Assembly (NCBI GenBank): GCA_947184155.2
Contig: CAMXCT020006578.1
Location: 953,590-1,017,589, forward strand
DNA: 64,000 bases
Direction: 5' to 3'
From: Cladocopium goreaui
Lineage: Eukaryota; Sar; Dinophyceae; Suessiales; Symbiodiniaceae
Positions 26,184 through 35,688 of the stretch are shown here, in pieces (position 1 is the first letter of the stretch; each line of letters begins with the position of its first letter). The position numbers and the translations under genes are program-made. The notes beneath the pieces were generated by a model. That model was not told the origin of the DNA, did not search any database, and saw nothing but the letters and a program-made list of their open reading frames with translations.

Positions 26184-29100
26184 CTCCGGAGCCTCAAACA
26201 AAAAAGGCAAGGGTAAGGGCTCCGGCAAAAGTAGTGGTAAAAGCCTACCTTCCAAACAGAGAGATGCGAACCATGATGGCAGCTATGGGCTGATTCAAGC
26301 CTTGCAAAAGCTAACTGCCCGAGCCGCAAAGAAACCACAAGGGTTGCTCCAAAGGTTGAAAACATTGGTTCAAGTTACTGAACGTGGTATGTTGCGACCA
26401 AACAAGAGAAAGAAAGATCTGCCGCCGCATGAGGCGGTCCCGCCAGTGAAACCAAGCACACGATTCAAAAGTTCAGAAAATTTGGTAGATGGTGCTCCTA
26501 AGCCAAAAACACGATGGCAACGCGACAGATCCTGGAAAGCCCGTGCCCAGGACTGGGGCGTCAAAACTGTTTTGCGTGGCCCCACAGCTCTGTGCAACGC
26601 TCTTGACAGTGGGGACACCGGTGCTCTCCTGTGTCAAGTACAAAATCTGGATGATTGGAATGAAGCCCTCCAAATTTCTCATGCTGCTGGTCGCACCAAT
26701 GTCACGGTTGTTCTTGAAGCTGCACCTAACATGTCTCCAGAACTTGGCAAATTGAGATATCATGGTTGGACAGCCTTGAACACACGTGCAGCTGGTTATG
26801 CCGATGATAAATTGGTCCAGCGCTTGGTTTGGATTGCGCGGTGCTCGCCAAATGCACCCACATTGGTTCCAGGATCCGTGCTGACAGGCGCCAGGCGGCC
26901 TGTTGTCCAGAAACACGGCCATGAAGAGTCTTTTGTTTTTCGAATTAGTTGTGACATGCGATTTATTGCCAGTGACAATCGCCATCATATCACACAGGGA
27001 CCTGGGAAATTTTTTCGTTTGTGGCTGTCTGATTTAGGCCCAAACGCTAGGGATCTTCTGCTTCACCTTGGTGACACGTGGGGATTCCAAAAACTCGAGG
27101 CTGAAAACCTGGTTCGAGGATTTGCTCGCGTCAAAGGCAAAGACAGGGCCCTGCAGTTGATTAAAGCGAGCGGCTCAGAACACAAAGGTCAGGTTTGGTT
27201 TCTTGATCCTGCCAGATGGGATGGCCTCGCAGAAACACCTCCACGCATGCTTTGGGTGGACAAATTGGAAAATGAACAACAAATTGCATTTGCTCGTCGC
27301 GTAGCTCATGATTCGGGTCCTTTTGGCATGGCTAGGGGTCGTGTACAGCTGGCTCTCAGGGTCAAACCAGACGATGAGCGGCTCAAACCCACTTCTAGTG
27401 TTTGGCGGGTTGAGACAGTGCCGTTTGGTTGGGATTTTGAAAATGTGGAAGAAACTCTGGTTGAAGCAGGTTTCTCTGAAATTGATATTTTAGCAAAGCA
27501 ACGCCGTCGTGGTGGCACTGCTTGGGTTTTCAAAGGCATGAGAAATGATGACCGTGATCAAATGCAAATCCATTATGATGCGGACGAGACGTGCAATGAG
27601 CCACCATTAGATCTGTTTTTAGTTAAGCAGTCCAAACGACGTGCGCCAGGAAATGTCCAGCCGTTGAAAGCAGAAAATGATGTGCTCTTTTCACTAGATG
27701 CATTTCACAAAAAAGGTAAGGGTAAAGGCAAAGGAAAAGGCAAGCACAAATCCAAGCTTGAAGTGCCTGACTTTGCAACCACGCTTGCCTTACCGAAAAG
27801 TAGTCCACCTCCATTTCCCTCCAAGGATGATCGCGGTAACGAAGCTATGGATGTCAGTCTGATTAGCGTCCCAGATGCAAGTGATGTTGAGGATGAGCCC
27901 ATGCATGTCCAGGGCACCAAACGCAAAGACCAGGCCATGTTGACCAGCCCGCAAAAAACTGGTCATGACAAAAAGAGGATGAAAGTGCCCGAGAGGCTTC
28001 AAAAAGTTCCGAACCCTGGGGAAGGGAATTGCTTGTTTTACTGTCTAGCTCAGGCGGAGTCTACCCCAGGTAAGTCCCGCAGCCACAGGCAGGTGCGTGC
28101 ATTTGTTGTTGCCTACATGACCAAACACTTCAAGAAATACGAGGATTTCTGGGACGGTTTAAGCCCGAGCAACATTCCCATGGAGGGTGGGTTTGACGAT
28201 TATTTACAAGCCCTTGAAAAAGATAAAGCTTGGGCGGGATATTGTGAAATCGAAGCATATGGCGAAGCCATGCGCCGACCTGTACTTGTTGTGCATGCCA
28301 AGGACAATGTTGTCCATGCTTTTAATAGTCATGGCGATAAGGATGTTGTCTGTCTCTGGTACAAGGATGAACATTATGAGCTTATTGTTCCTTCAGACGC
28401 AGATATTCAGGCCCTGTGGCAGAATGCTGAAGACGGTGGCACCAAGGGTTACCGCGGGGCCGCAAAGAAGGCACGCTTGGCTGCCGACAATGCCTCTATT
28501 TGCCTTTCACAATTTGCAACTCCCAAATCCAGCAGGCCAAGCCCAAGGTTGACCGATTTTGCCCAAAGCACCCCTGCCAAACGGAGTGCATGTCTGACTG
28601 GTTTTGCATCAACGGCCAAACCGAGCCGTCAAAAGACCGAGCAATCAGAAGCCGAGCCATGTGGTTCCAACCCATCTGCCGCATCAGCTTCTGCGTCTGT
28701 TGCCACTGGGCGCGACCGGGAAATCACGTGGACATGTCACATTTGCAATGTCTCTTTCACTGACAAAGCATGCATCGTTTCAAAAAGACGTACGGATCAC
28801 ATTAGGCGTACGCATCGTGGTACCCCAACCACCAATTTTAAAAAGGCTGTTGATCAGTACAGGGCTCCGGTTACTGCCGTATCGTATGGGCCCACTCATG
28901 CTGCTGTTTCTTGGACTTGTGGTTTTTGCATGGGCACCCTCCCCATTTTGCCTAAGACACATCAGAAAGCATCAATCGTTGCTCATTTGCGCTCCTGCGC
29001 CAAGGCCCCAAAAGGGGCCACCAGAGGCGACTCCATTCTTCGCCTTTGCAAGAGAGCAAGCGTGTCATCTGATGTACCTCACAGAAGCATTTTGCCTTGG

Positions 29101-32100
29101 AAGCTGAAGCATCGCCAGATGTATGTGCAACTCAACAAGTTTGCCAAGGAGCAAGGACACTCCCTATCCCAAGTGCAGAGACGTACTACTGGAACGAAAA
29201 AATTGGCTGGTGGGTCGAAAAAAGTTATTTTCTTCATGGCTCAGCATGCTTGTTCCATTTGTGCTGGTTACTGGAAAACTGAGAAGTCCGTGAGAGCTGC
29301 AGGTCCTTGTGGCGGGCGGACTGCTCGTGCCGAGTGGTTAGCCATGCCTGGTCGCCAAAAATGCTGGCGTCAGGCTCCCAAAGAGCGCCAAGAGGCGCTG
29401 CACAAGGCTTGGCGTTTGAGTGCTACTGAGCGTAGGAAGCTTGATGATGCTTGGGCTAGCGCCAAGAAAAAGTCGCGCAAGAAGTGGCCGCCTAAGTCAT
29501 GGAAACGCGATTTGACTGCTGAGAATATACACCCCCATCCAGGCCCAGGCCACCCTGACCACTGGATTCTCTCGTGGAATTGCCGTGGATCGTGCAATGC
29601 TTGGAGGGGCCTAAACTTGCTTCAGGATGAGGGTAATTTGCCTTCTGTTTTATGTCTTCAAGAGCCTGACTTCGAGCCTCGTCAAGGCTCCCAGTATGTT
29701 GAAAGGCTTCAGAAACTTGGGTACAAGTGTTGGACCATTCCGGCCAAACCTATTCGCACACTTAAACGTGAATTTTACCGAGGTGGTCTTTTGGTTGCAT
29801 TGCGAGAGCATCTCAGAGGAGGCATCTGGGACACACTGGCTTGCGATGAAGGGTATGTCATGACTTTGGATCTTCAATCGTGCCTACTTTCCTCAGTTTG
29901 GCGCCGGCCAAGCCAACTTGATGGTTTGCAATTTTTGGAATATGTTGCTACGGTCACTGAAGAAGCACAACGCAGGCAGATACCTGCACTTTGGGTAGGT
30001 GATTGGAACGAAACTCCTGATGACAACGCCGCATCCATTTTCTTGAATGGCAGTGTTCTGGCTGTCACGGATCCTGATCAATGGGTGCCTAGCCGGTTCG
30101 AAGGTAAAAGATGTCTTGATTACGGAATTCTCAGCGGCGGGTACGGTTTTGCTGATTGCCCGCGTTACAGTGAATGTAAGATTTCTGATCACAAGATGTT
30201 TTGGCTTAGATTGCGCTTGCCCATTTTCCAGACTGATACGTGGAGGTTCGCTTGGCGGCCTAACTATGAATGTCCTCCGGAAGTGCCTGTTGAGCAATGG
30301 CGGGCCGTGCTTGCAGAACAATGGGCCGCTTACGTGCCATGTTTTTCTCAGGATCCCGACCAAGATTGGGCATATTTTCACCAGTTTGCTGAAAAGAGCA
30401 TGCGTGAAGCATTGCACTTGTGTGGCCAGCCCGTGCCTAGGCCAGGCCATGCGCGCGGGAATTTGCCTCGTGTGATCAAGGCTGAGCGCCCCCAGGTGAA
30501 TACGTTCCCTGCCAGAAAACTTGTTAATGTGCTTGGTCGTCTCTATGAAGTGAAGCGACAGTTAGCCAAGTCCCAGGGAGACAAAAAGCTTTTGCAAAAA
30601 TTATGGTCGACTTGGCCGTCTGAATACAATGAGCTTTGGGGGTCTTGGAACCACGCTATTGAAGTGTTTGAACAACGCATTGCGCTTGAAAACAGGAAGT
30701 CCAAGAACCAAAGGCTGACCGAGTGGCGTACCAGAATGCGCCAGGGGGGCAAAGAGGTGACCCGGTGGATGAAGCCTCACAAACCTCCAACACCACGCTC
30801 TGTTTCCGAAGATTCTTGCGCCACGATCACGCAAACCCTTGATTGTATTCGTTCTTTTTGGCAGCGTATTTGGAAACGTGATGACCTCGTTCCACACTTA
30901 CCCCCGGAATTTAGAACAATGGAAGCCCTGGCTGGACCCCAAACTGATTGGATGCCAGATGCTGCCCTCATCCATCAGGCCGCTCTCAGAGCCTCGGGGT
31001 CTGCAGCCGGATGTGACGGTTGGTCCGGCAGCGAAGTTTGCCATTTCCCGCTTGTTGCTTGGGATCACTACCGTGATTTGGTTTTGCATTGGTCTCAGTT
31101 AAAACAATTCCCACAGGCATGGCTGCAGGTTCGTCAGGTTCATTTAAGAAAGGATGACGGTGGGACTGTAGGGTCTTTGCGGCCTATTGCAGTTGAAAGC
31201 ATTTTTCTTCGGTTGGTCTCCTCATCTTATGTGAGGACCCCACAGGTTCAGGAATGGATTGCGTCTCGGGTCCCCGAGCAGTGCCATGGAGGCTTGAAAT
31301 CCCGGGGGGTTGCCACGGCATGGAGGCAACTCAATGAAGCGTTTGAAAACCAGGAAGTTCTTGCTTCTTTAGATTTCTCCAAATGTTTTGATTTTGTCCA
31401 CCCAGGTTTGGCCATTGAAAACATGCAACTGCAAGGGTTGCCAGATGAGTGGGCTAACATTTTGATGTTTGTATGGGGTCATCAAGTGCGATGGCTGTGC
31501 TTGGGGAAAGCTGTGCACCCAACGCCGGAGCATGTCCAGACCTCCATGCCGCAAGGTGATGCCTTTGCACCTCTGGCTCTTATCATGTTGCTCATTAGGC
31601 CCCTTCATGATGTGTCTTCCATTCCAGACTTGCGTCAGGTTGCATACGTTGATGATCGCGCTTTGAGCGCGCCTAATGTTCCACGTTTAATTGCTGGCAT
31701 CCATAGATGGCGCAGCTGGAGTGCCACTTTGGGTCTCCATGAAAACGTTCAAAAAATGCGTTTAGTTGCCTGCACTGCGCAACAAAAGCAAGAGATCAAT
31801 GACGCAGGGTTTGGTGAGTATCTCCGACCGGCCACTCGGGTCTTAGGTATTGACTTTAAGGAAAGTGACCTTATTGTTTCCCCTGTTCTTGAAAACCGTT
31901 TGCAAGAAGCAGTGTTTGCCGCTCACCGTTTGCAGAAATTGCCGGTTGCCCGCGATATCAGGATGTCTTTGTACAGGTCCAGAATCATTTCACTCGCCAC
32001 CTGGGGCGCTTGGTTTGAACGATTGCCGCAGTCACAGTTGCCTTCGCTTCGAAAGGCATGGCATGCCATTTCCTATCTGCAAGGTAACGCTTCGAGACCT

Positions 32101-32790
32101 CTTTTCAACCTGCTTGTAGGTCATATGTATCATGCTGAGTTTTGGGCCACCATGTCTTCCATTCGGACCATGCGCCAAGTTCGTGCCCCTTGGCGAAGGA
32201 TGCCACGACCTGGAGGCTGGCAGAGTTTCATTTGCGCACGCATGCGAGAGCTGAACTGGGAATTTCGCGGTCCATGGATGTTTGCACATGAGGATTTGGG
32301 TCATGTCGATTTATCCAATCCAGATGAAGCTGTTGTGAAACTCACCGAGCACAAGGTGAGAGAAAGTTGGCGCCGAGTGCAATTTGCCCTTTGGAAAAAG
32401 CAGAACCGCCGTGATAGGCATTATTTGCTTGATGTGCCGTATGAGGAAAGTCGTGTTTCCGATGCCCGCAAGTTGTTCTCTCTCACGTGTGATAGTCATC
32501 AGAGGGCCGTTATGCTTGGTTCTGCGCATTCCACGGCATGTTATGATAAGATGCGTGGACACGAAGTGAGGGAACAATGTCCCTTTTGCGGTGAGCAAAT
32601 CCCACCTGTCTGGGAACATCTCTCCTGGCATTGCTCCGCCGAACAGTTGTCTTCCGGCCGCCCTGAGGTCCCTGAAGATGAATTGCAAAATCGTCTTGCT
32701 TGGCCCACACGTGGGTGTGATGCATATGATAGAGCGGTTCTTCACCACATGGCCCGGGTCAGGGCCACTGTGCGTGAAAACATGAATTGA
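25999..32790 (+). CDS. LINE ORF2: OTU-endonuclease-reverse transcriptase
   Basis: The frame is open from 25999; the first in-frame ATG is 26389, so the N-terminus may be reached by +1 frameshifting from ORF1. Numbering from 26023: Lys/Gly tracts (KKGKGKGSGKSSGK); an OTU-type cysteine protease near 660-775 (GEGNCLFYCLAQ, distal His in DEHYELI); two C2H2-like fingers near 902 and 965 (CHICNVSF...H, CGFCMG...H); APE endonuclease near 1181-1402 (LSWNCRG, LCLQEPDF, GDWNETPDD, ISDHKMF); reverse transcriptase near 1640-1943 (LDFSKCFDF, MPQGDAFAPL, YVDDRAL at ~1875); and a C-terminal zinc-binding motif near 2185 (CPFCGEQIPPVWEHLSWHC). The protein, over 2250 residues, is unusually large for a LINE. 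The OTU domain may cut polyprotein or ubiquitin; that role is inferred. Confidence 0.95.
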   Translation, partial: AVSCPFAYVRSFAHSVKTCLSIRKPPGPDLPSAGEVVETVQRHRNRNCCKVCRFCCTLQASSSGASNKKGKGKGSGKSSGKSLPSKQRDANHDGSYGLIQALQKLTARAAKKPQGLLQRLKTLVQVTERGMLRPNKRKKDLPPHEAVPPVKPSTRFKSSENLVDGAPKPKTRWQRDRSWKARAQDWGVKTVLRGPTALCNALDSGDTGALLCQVQNLDDWNEALQISHAAGRTNVTVVLEAAPNMSPELGKLRYHGWTALNTRAAGYADDKLVQRLVWIARCSPNAPTLVPGSVLTGARRPVVQKHGHEESFVFRISCDMRFIASDNRHHITQGPGKFFRLWLSDLGPNARDLLLHLGDTWGFQKLEAENLVRGFARVKGKDRALQLIKASGSEHKGQVWFLDPARWDGLAETPPRMLWVDKLENEQQIAFARRVAHDSGPFGMARGRVQLALRVKPDDERLKPTSSVWRVETVPFGWDFENVEETLVEAGFSEIDILAKQRRRGGTAWVFKGMRNDDRDQMQIHYDADETCNEPPLDLFLVKQSKRRAPGNVQPLKAENDVLFSLDAFHKKGKGKGKGKGKHKSKLEVPDFATTLALPKSSPPPFPSKDDRGNEAMDVSLISVPDASDVEDEPMHVQGTKRKDQAMLTSPQKTGHDKKRMKVPERLQKVPNPGEGNCLFYCLAQAESTPGKSRSHRQVRAFVVAYMTKHFKKYEDFWDGLSPSNIPMEGGFDDYLQALEKDKAWAGYCEIEAYGEAMRRPVLVVHAKDNVVHAFNSHGDKDVVCLWYKDEHYELIVPSDADIQALWQNAEDGGTKGYRGAAKKARLAADNASICLSQFATPKSSRPSPRLTDFAQSTPAKRSACLTGFASTAKPSRQKTEQSEAEPCGSNPSAASASASVATGRDREITWTCHICNVSFTDKACIVSKRRTDHIRRTHRGTPTTNFKKAVDQYRAPVTAVSYGPTHAAVSWTCGFCMGTLPILPKTHQKASIVAHLRSCAKAPKGATRGDSILRLCKRASVSSDVPHRSILPWKLKHRQMYVQLNKFAKEQGHSLSQVQRRTTGTKKLAGGSKKVIFFMAQHACSICAGYWKTEKSVRAAGPCGGRTARAEWLAMPGRQKCWRQAPKERQEALHKAWRLSATERRKLDDAWASAKKKSRKKWPPKSWKRDLTAENIHPHPGPGHPDHWILSWNCRGSCNAWRGLNLLQDEGNLPSVLCLQEPDFEPRQGSQYVERLQKLGYKCWTIPAKPIRTLKREFYRGGLLVALREHLRGGIWDTLACDEGYVMTLDLQSCLLSSVWRRPSQLDGLQFLEYVATVTEEAQRRQIPALWVGDWNETPDDNAASIFLNGSVLAVTDPDQWVPSRFEGKRCLDYGILSGGYGFADCPRYSECKISDHKMFWLRLRLPIFQTDTWRFAWRPNYECPPEVPVEQWRAVLAEQWAAYVPCFSQDPDQDWAYFHQFAEKSMREALHLCGQPVPRPGHARGNLPRVIKAERPQVNTFPARKLVNVLGRLYEVKRQLAKSQGDKKLLQKLWSTWPSEYNELWGSWNHAIEVFEQRIALENRKSKNQRLTEWRTRMRQGGKEVTRWMKPHKPPTPRSVSEDSCATITQTLDCIRSFWQRIWKRDDLVPHLPPEFRTMEALAGPQTDWMPDAALIHQAALRASGSAAGCDGWSGSEVCHFPLVAWDHYRDLVLHWSQLKQFPQAWLQVRQVHLRKDDGGTVGSLRPIAVESIFLRLVSSSYVRTPQVQEWIASRVPEQCHGGLKSRGVATAWRQLNEAFENQEVLASLDFSKCFDFVHPGLAIENMQLQGLPDEWANILMFVWGHQVRWLCLGKAVHPTPEHVQTSMPQGDAFAPLALIMLLIRPLHDVSSIPDLRQVAYVDDRALSAPNVPRLIAGIHRWRSWSATLGLHENVQKMRLVACTAQQKQEINDAGFGEYLRPATRVLGIDFKESDLIVSPVLENRLQEAVFAAHRLQKLPVARDIRMSLYRSRIISLATWGAWFERLPQSQLPSLRKAWHAISYLQGNASRPLFNLLVGHMYHAEFWATMSSIRTMRQVRAPWRRMPRPGGWQSFICARMRELNWEFRGPWMFAHEDLGHVDLSNPDEAVVKLTEHKVRESWRRVQFALWKKQNRRDRHYLLDVPYEESRVSDARKLFSLTCDSHQRAVMLGSAHSTACYDKMRGHEVREQCPFCGEQIPPVWEHLSWHCSAEQLSSGRPEVPEDELQNRLAWPTRGCDAYDRAVLHHMARVRATVRENMN

Positions 32791-33046
32791 TCATGTCCCG
32801 TTGGCTGCGGTGTCCGGTACCTTCGGGTATTTGAGGCATCCAGTCGTTCAACCCATAATAACAGTTGCCGCGGCCGTGCTTGGCAAGACTTTCTCATGAC
32901 TCATTAGATCAATGAGGTGTTTGAGCTTTAAAGATGATGTATTAGTACTGGCTTCAACTGCTCAGTATGTTCCCCAAGAAAGCAAACTGCAACTCAGATT
33001 CTCTTTGGCTTTGAGATGCTCTTGAGGTGCTGTGTGCACTCGGCAA

Positions 33047-33624
33047 ATGATGGCGGCTTTGTGCCGGGCTGGCAAACCGCTAGCACAAGGATCTTGTTGC
33101 AGCTATAGTATAGCAGCTATAGCAGCTATACGTGCTGATGCTTGCGTTAATTTACAACAGACCGCACTGTTCCCATCATCGTTCATTCGCAGTGGCCTGA
33201 CAACTGAAGCATTTGACAGGAGTTTGCCGCAACAAGCAGTAGCAGCAGACGGCACTGCGGAAGTACTATCAGCAGAAGCCCCTGTTGAAAACTTTCTGGA
33301 AAGTGAAGGTTTGTGGAATCTCGGCTTCACCATCGGTGTCGGCTTGCCAGCTATTGTTCCAGATGTGAGCCTCTTACAATCCTTGACTTAGGAAAGGTAT
33401 CAGCGCGGGCCTCGCTTGCACCGCACATGATCATGGCCAGCATTTCCCGTTGCGGTTGTGAATGCGGTGTTGCACATATTCCATCATCACGCAGCTTTCC
33501 AATGTGTCAATGATGGAATGCATGTGGTCAGTGGCATTCCTTTCAGTTGAAACGAGGTATGTTCAATGCGATGATGTGGGGTGGTAACCCAGCTGCAATT
33601 TCGGACATCTTCAGACAAAATCAG
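33047..33624 (+). CDS. Two phase-matched exons, unrecognised gene
   Basis: Exon 1, 33047-33364, begins with ATG (MMAALCRAGKPLAQG), is exactly 106 codons, ends LGFTIGVGLPAIVPD and is followed by GTGAGC. Exon 2, 33547-33624, follows CATTCCTTTCAG, is exactly 26 codons (GMFNAMMWGGNPAAISDIF) and is followed by GTACCA. Both are phase 0 and join cleanly. The N-terminus is Ala/Cys-rich and could be a targeting peptide. A third exon may follow from 33790 after CCCAG. No family recognised. Confidence 0.55.
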
Positions 33625-33959
33625 GTACCAGTGAAAGTCATGTGCAAGACCATTTGTTGGTGTTTTGAACCCCAAAAAGTCAAGCCTCAAAGTTTGTGTG
33701 CTTGATTGCTTGAGACAAGGAAAGGATCAGAAGGACCGGCGCGTGGTAGGATCATGCCCCGATCTTCAAGCTAACATCAGTCAGCCCAGGTAGCATTGTT
33801 TCTTCCAAAGCTGGCATTGATGCGCTCGCATCCACTGGAGCTGAGGCCTTGGCAGTACAAGAATCGTTGCAGTGTCAGCAGAGAAACGTTCCACCAGCGA
33901 TTTACACAAAAATAGGGGTAGCCCTAAATAAATCATCTATGTTAATGGTTTTTTCCATT

Positions 33960-35372
33960 ATCGAAGGAAGTTTAGAAGTCAAACTTCCGACAATATGGAC
34001 AGATGAAAAGCAGAGGTGGAGCAGAAGAATAGAGAAGAGAAGAGCAGAAGAGAGCAGAAGAGAGAAGATCAGAGAAGAGAAAGAGTCAGAAGAAAGAAGA
34101 TGCAGGTGCGCGAAAAGGTAGGAAAGTCGCGCGAAACTGTGTTTTTCCAATGATTTGTGGCTCCAGAGGGTCGAAAAGTAGGCTCGCTAGAGCGGCGGGT
34201 GCGGAGCCAGCTGGCCAGATGAGAGATGAAAAATTGCACGCCGTTGTGGCGCGAAGCACATTTCGAAGTCAAAATGTACAAAGCACCAGGTCTGGACCGC
34301 TTTTGGAAGTTGAGATGTCGAAAAAGCGCACGCCGTTGTGGCGCGAAGCACATTTCGAAGTCAAAATGTCAAAAGCACCAGGGGTTCGGACCATTTTTGG
34401 ACTTTCAGATATCGTTCCGCGTGGCAGGCGCAAGGGATTGTGGACCTTGTCAAAAGTGAGCAAAACGTGAGGGTTTTGTAGCATTTCCAAAAACGATGGC
34501 AGGCGTGGGGCATTTGAAGAGGCTCTGCAAAGATGCATTTTCCGTGGCAGGCGCAGTACAAGAGACATGTTCATCAAAGCTGTTAGGAGGTCCGGGCGCT
34601 GATTTCCTGAGAGGGGTTGCATTTTGGAGCCTCAGATTTTCAGGTTTGCTGAGATGATTTTGCGTGACAGGTGCAGCACTTCGTATGACCTGGCATCACT
34701 TTTTCGTGGCAGGCGCAGTAGTTTAGACAGATGGACTGGAAAAATCGCAACACGCATTGGTACGAGGCCGTCAGCTCTCCACTCAACTTTCCATTTTTGA
34801 AGGAAGTCTCGCAGAATTGCTTCGTTTTTGATGTTGTCAAGTGCAAAAATTGAGGAAGTCTCGCTGAATTGCTGCGTTTTTGATGTTGTCAAGTTTTAAA
34901 AACTGAGGAAGTCTCGCAGAATAGCTTCGTTTGCAAGCTTGCAGATAGATAGATGGATGGATGGATGGATCGATCGATCGATGGATCGATGGATCGATGG
35001 ATCGATGGATGGATGGACGGACGGACGGATGGACGGATGGATAGATAGATAGATAGATAGACAGATAGATAGATAGATAGATCCGATCGATAGATCAGAT
35101 CGGATCGGATCGGATCGGATCAGATAGATAGGTAGGTAGATAGACAGACAGACAGAGAGAGAGAGAGAGAGATAGATGGATACATAGATAGATAGGTGTG
35201 TAGGTAGGTAGATAGTCAGAGAAAGAAACAGAAAGAGAGAGAAAGAGAAGAAACCTCAACCACCTGTCGGTCCATCAGTGGCTTCGCTCTGCCATCCGTG
35301 ATTCACAACAACCAACCTCTCCTATAGTCTTATTTTTGAAACTTCCGCCGCCGCCTTGTGCGGTACTACTGG
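33960..35372. repeat. Composite dispersed repeat, copy 1
   Basis: It shares, in the same order and orientation, several blocks with 56936-58140. They are: a start TTTAGAAGTCAAACTTCCGA; a purine-rich AGAGAAGAGAAG tract; a body with GCACGCCGTTGTGGCGCGAA units (34236, 34328); a GATA/GATG/GATC microsatellite (34943-35190); and an end with the hairpin CCGCCTTGTGCGG near 35350. The copy has about 460 bp (34480-34940) not seen in the other. Open frames here are repeat artefacts. Confidence 0.85.
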
Positions 35373-35688
35373 TAAACCATCCATTTTTGGGGATCCCCCA
35401 TGACTATGGAAACCTCCAGATTTCGTTCATGCCGTTGGTCAGGACCCAGGCTGTCTATTTGGCGCTTTGCGCTTTTCAGTGGCCACTCTCTGTTTGTCGC
35501 CCTGGTTGTTTTCCTCATCTTCGCTGGAGAGCATGTGGCTCGGCCTCAAGAACAACCTTGACCTTCGAAGGAAGGAGGGCTGCTGTTGGTGTAGAAAGAT
35601 TTCAACGGTCGAAAAAGAGGACCGAACAAGACCCCTGGAAGTCTTGTGAAGCAAAGTAATTTTTTCCTAAGGTTCGGATCTATGAAAG

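Larger units (their letters stand above)
24413..32860 (+). mobile_element. Non-LTR retrotransposon (LINE), about 8.4 kb
   Basis: Two long overlapping ORFs encode a membrane-like ORF1 and a giant ORF2 with APE endonuclease and reverse transcriptase, so the element would move by target-primed reverse transcription. The 5' end is set at the spliced-leader relicts. The 3' end is uncertain: no poly(A) or simple repeat tail was seen after the ORF2 stop at 32790, only a small GTACC-TTCG-GGTAT hairpin near 32816-32830. No target duplication was found. All catalytic motifs are intact and there is no internal stop. Confidence 0.9.

Noticed and set aside
32791..33046. Search for a LINE poly(A) or simple-repeat tail and target duplication
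   Set aside because: Only a short hairpin was found; no tail or matching duplication of the 5' flank could be supported.
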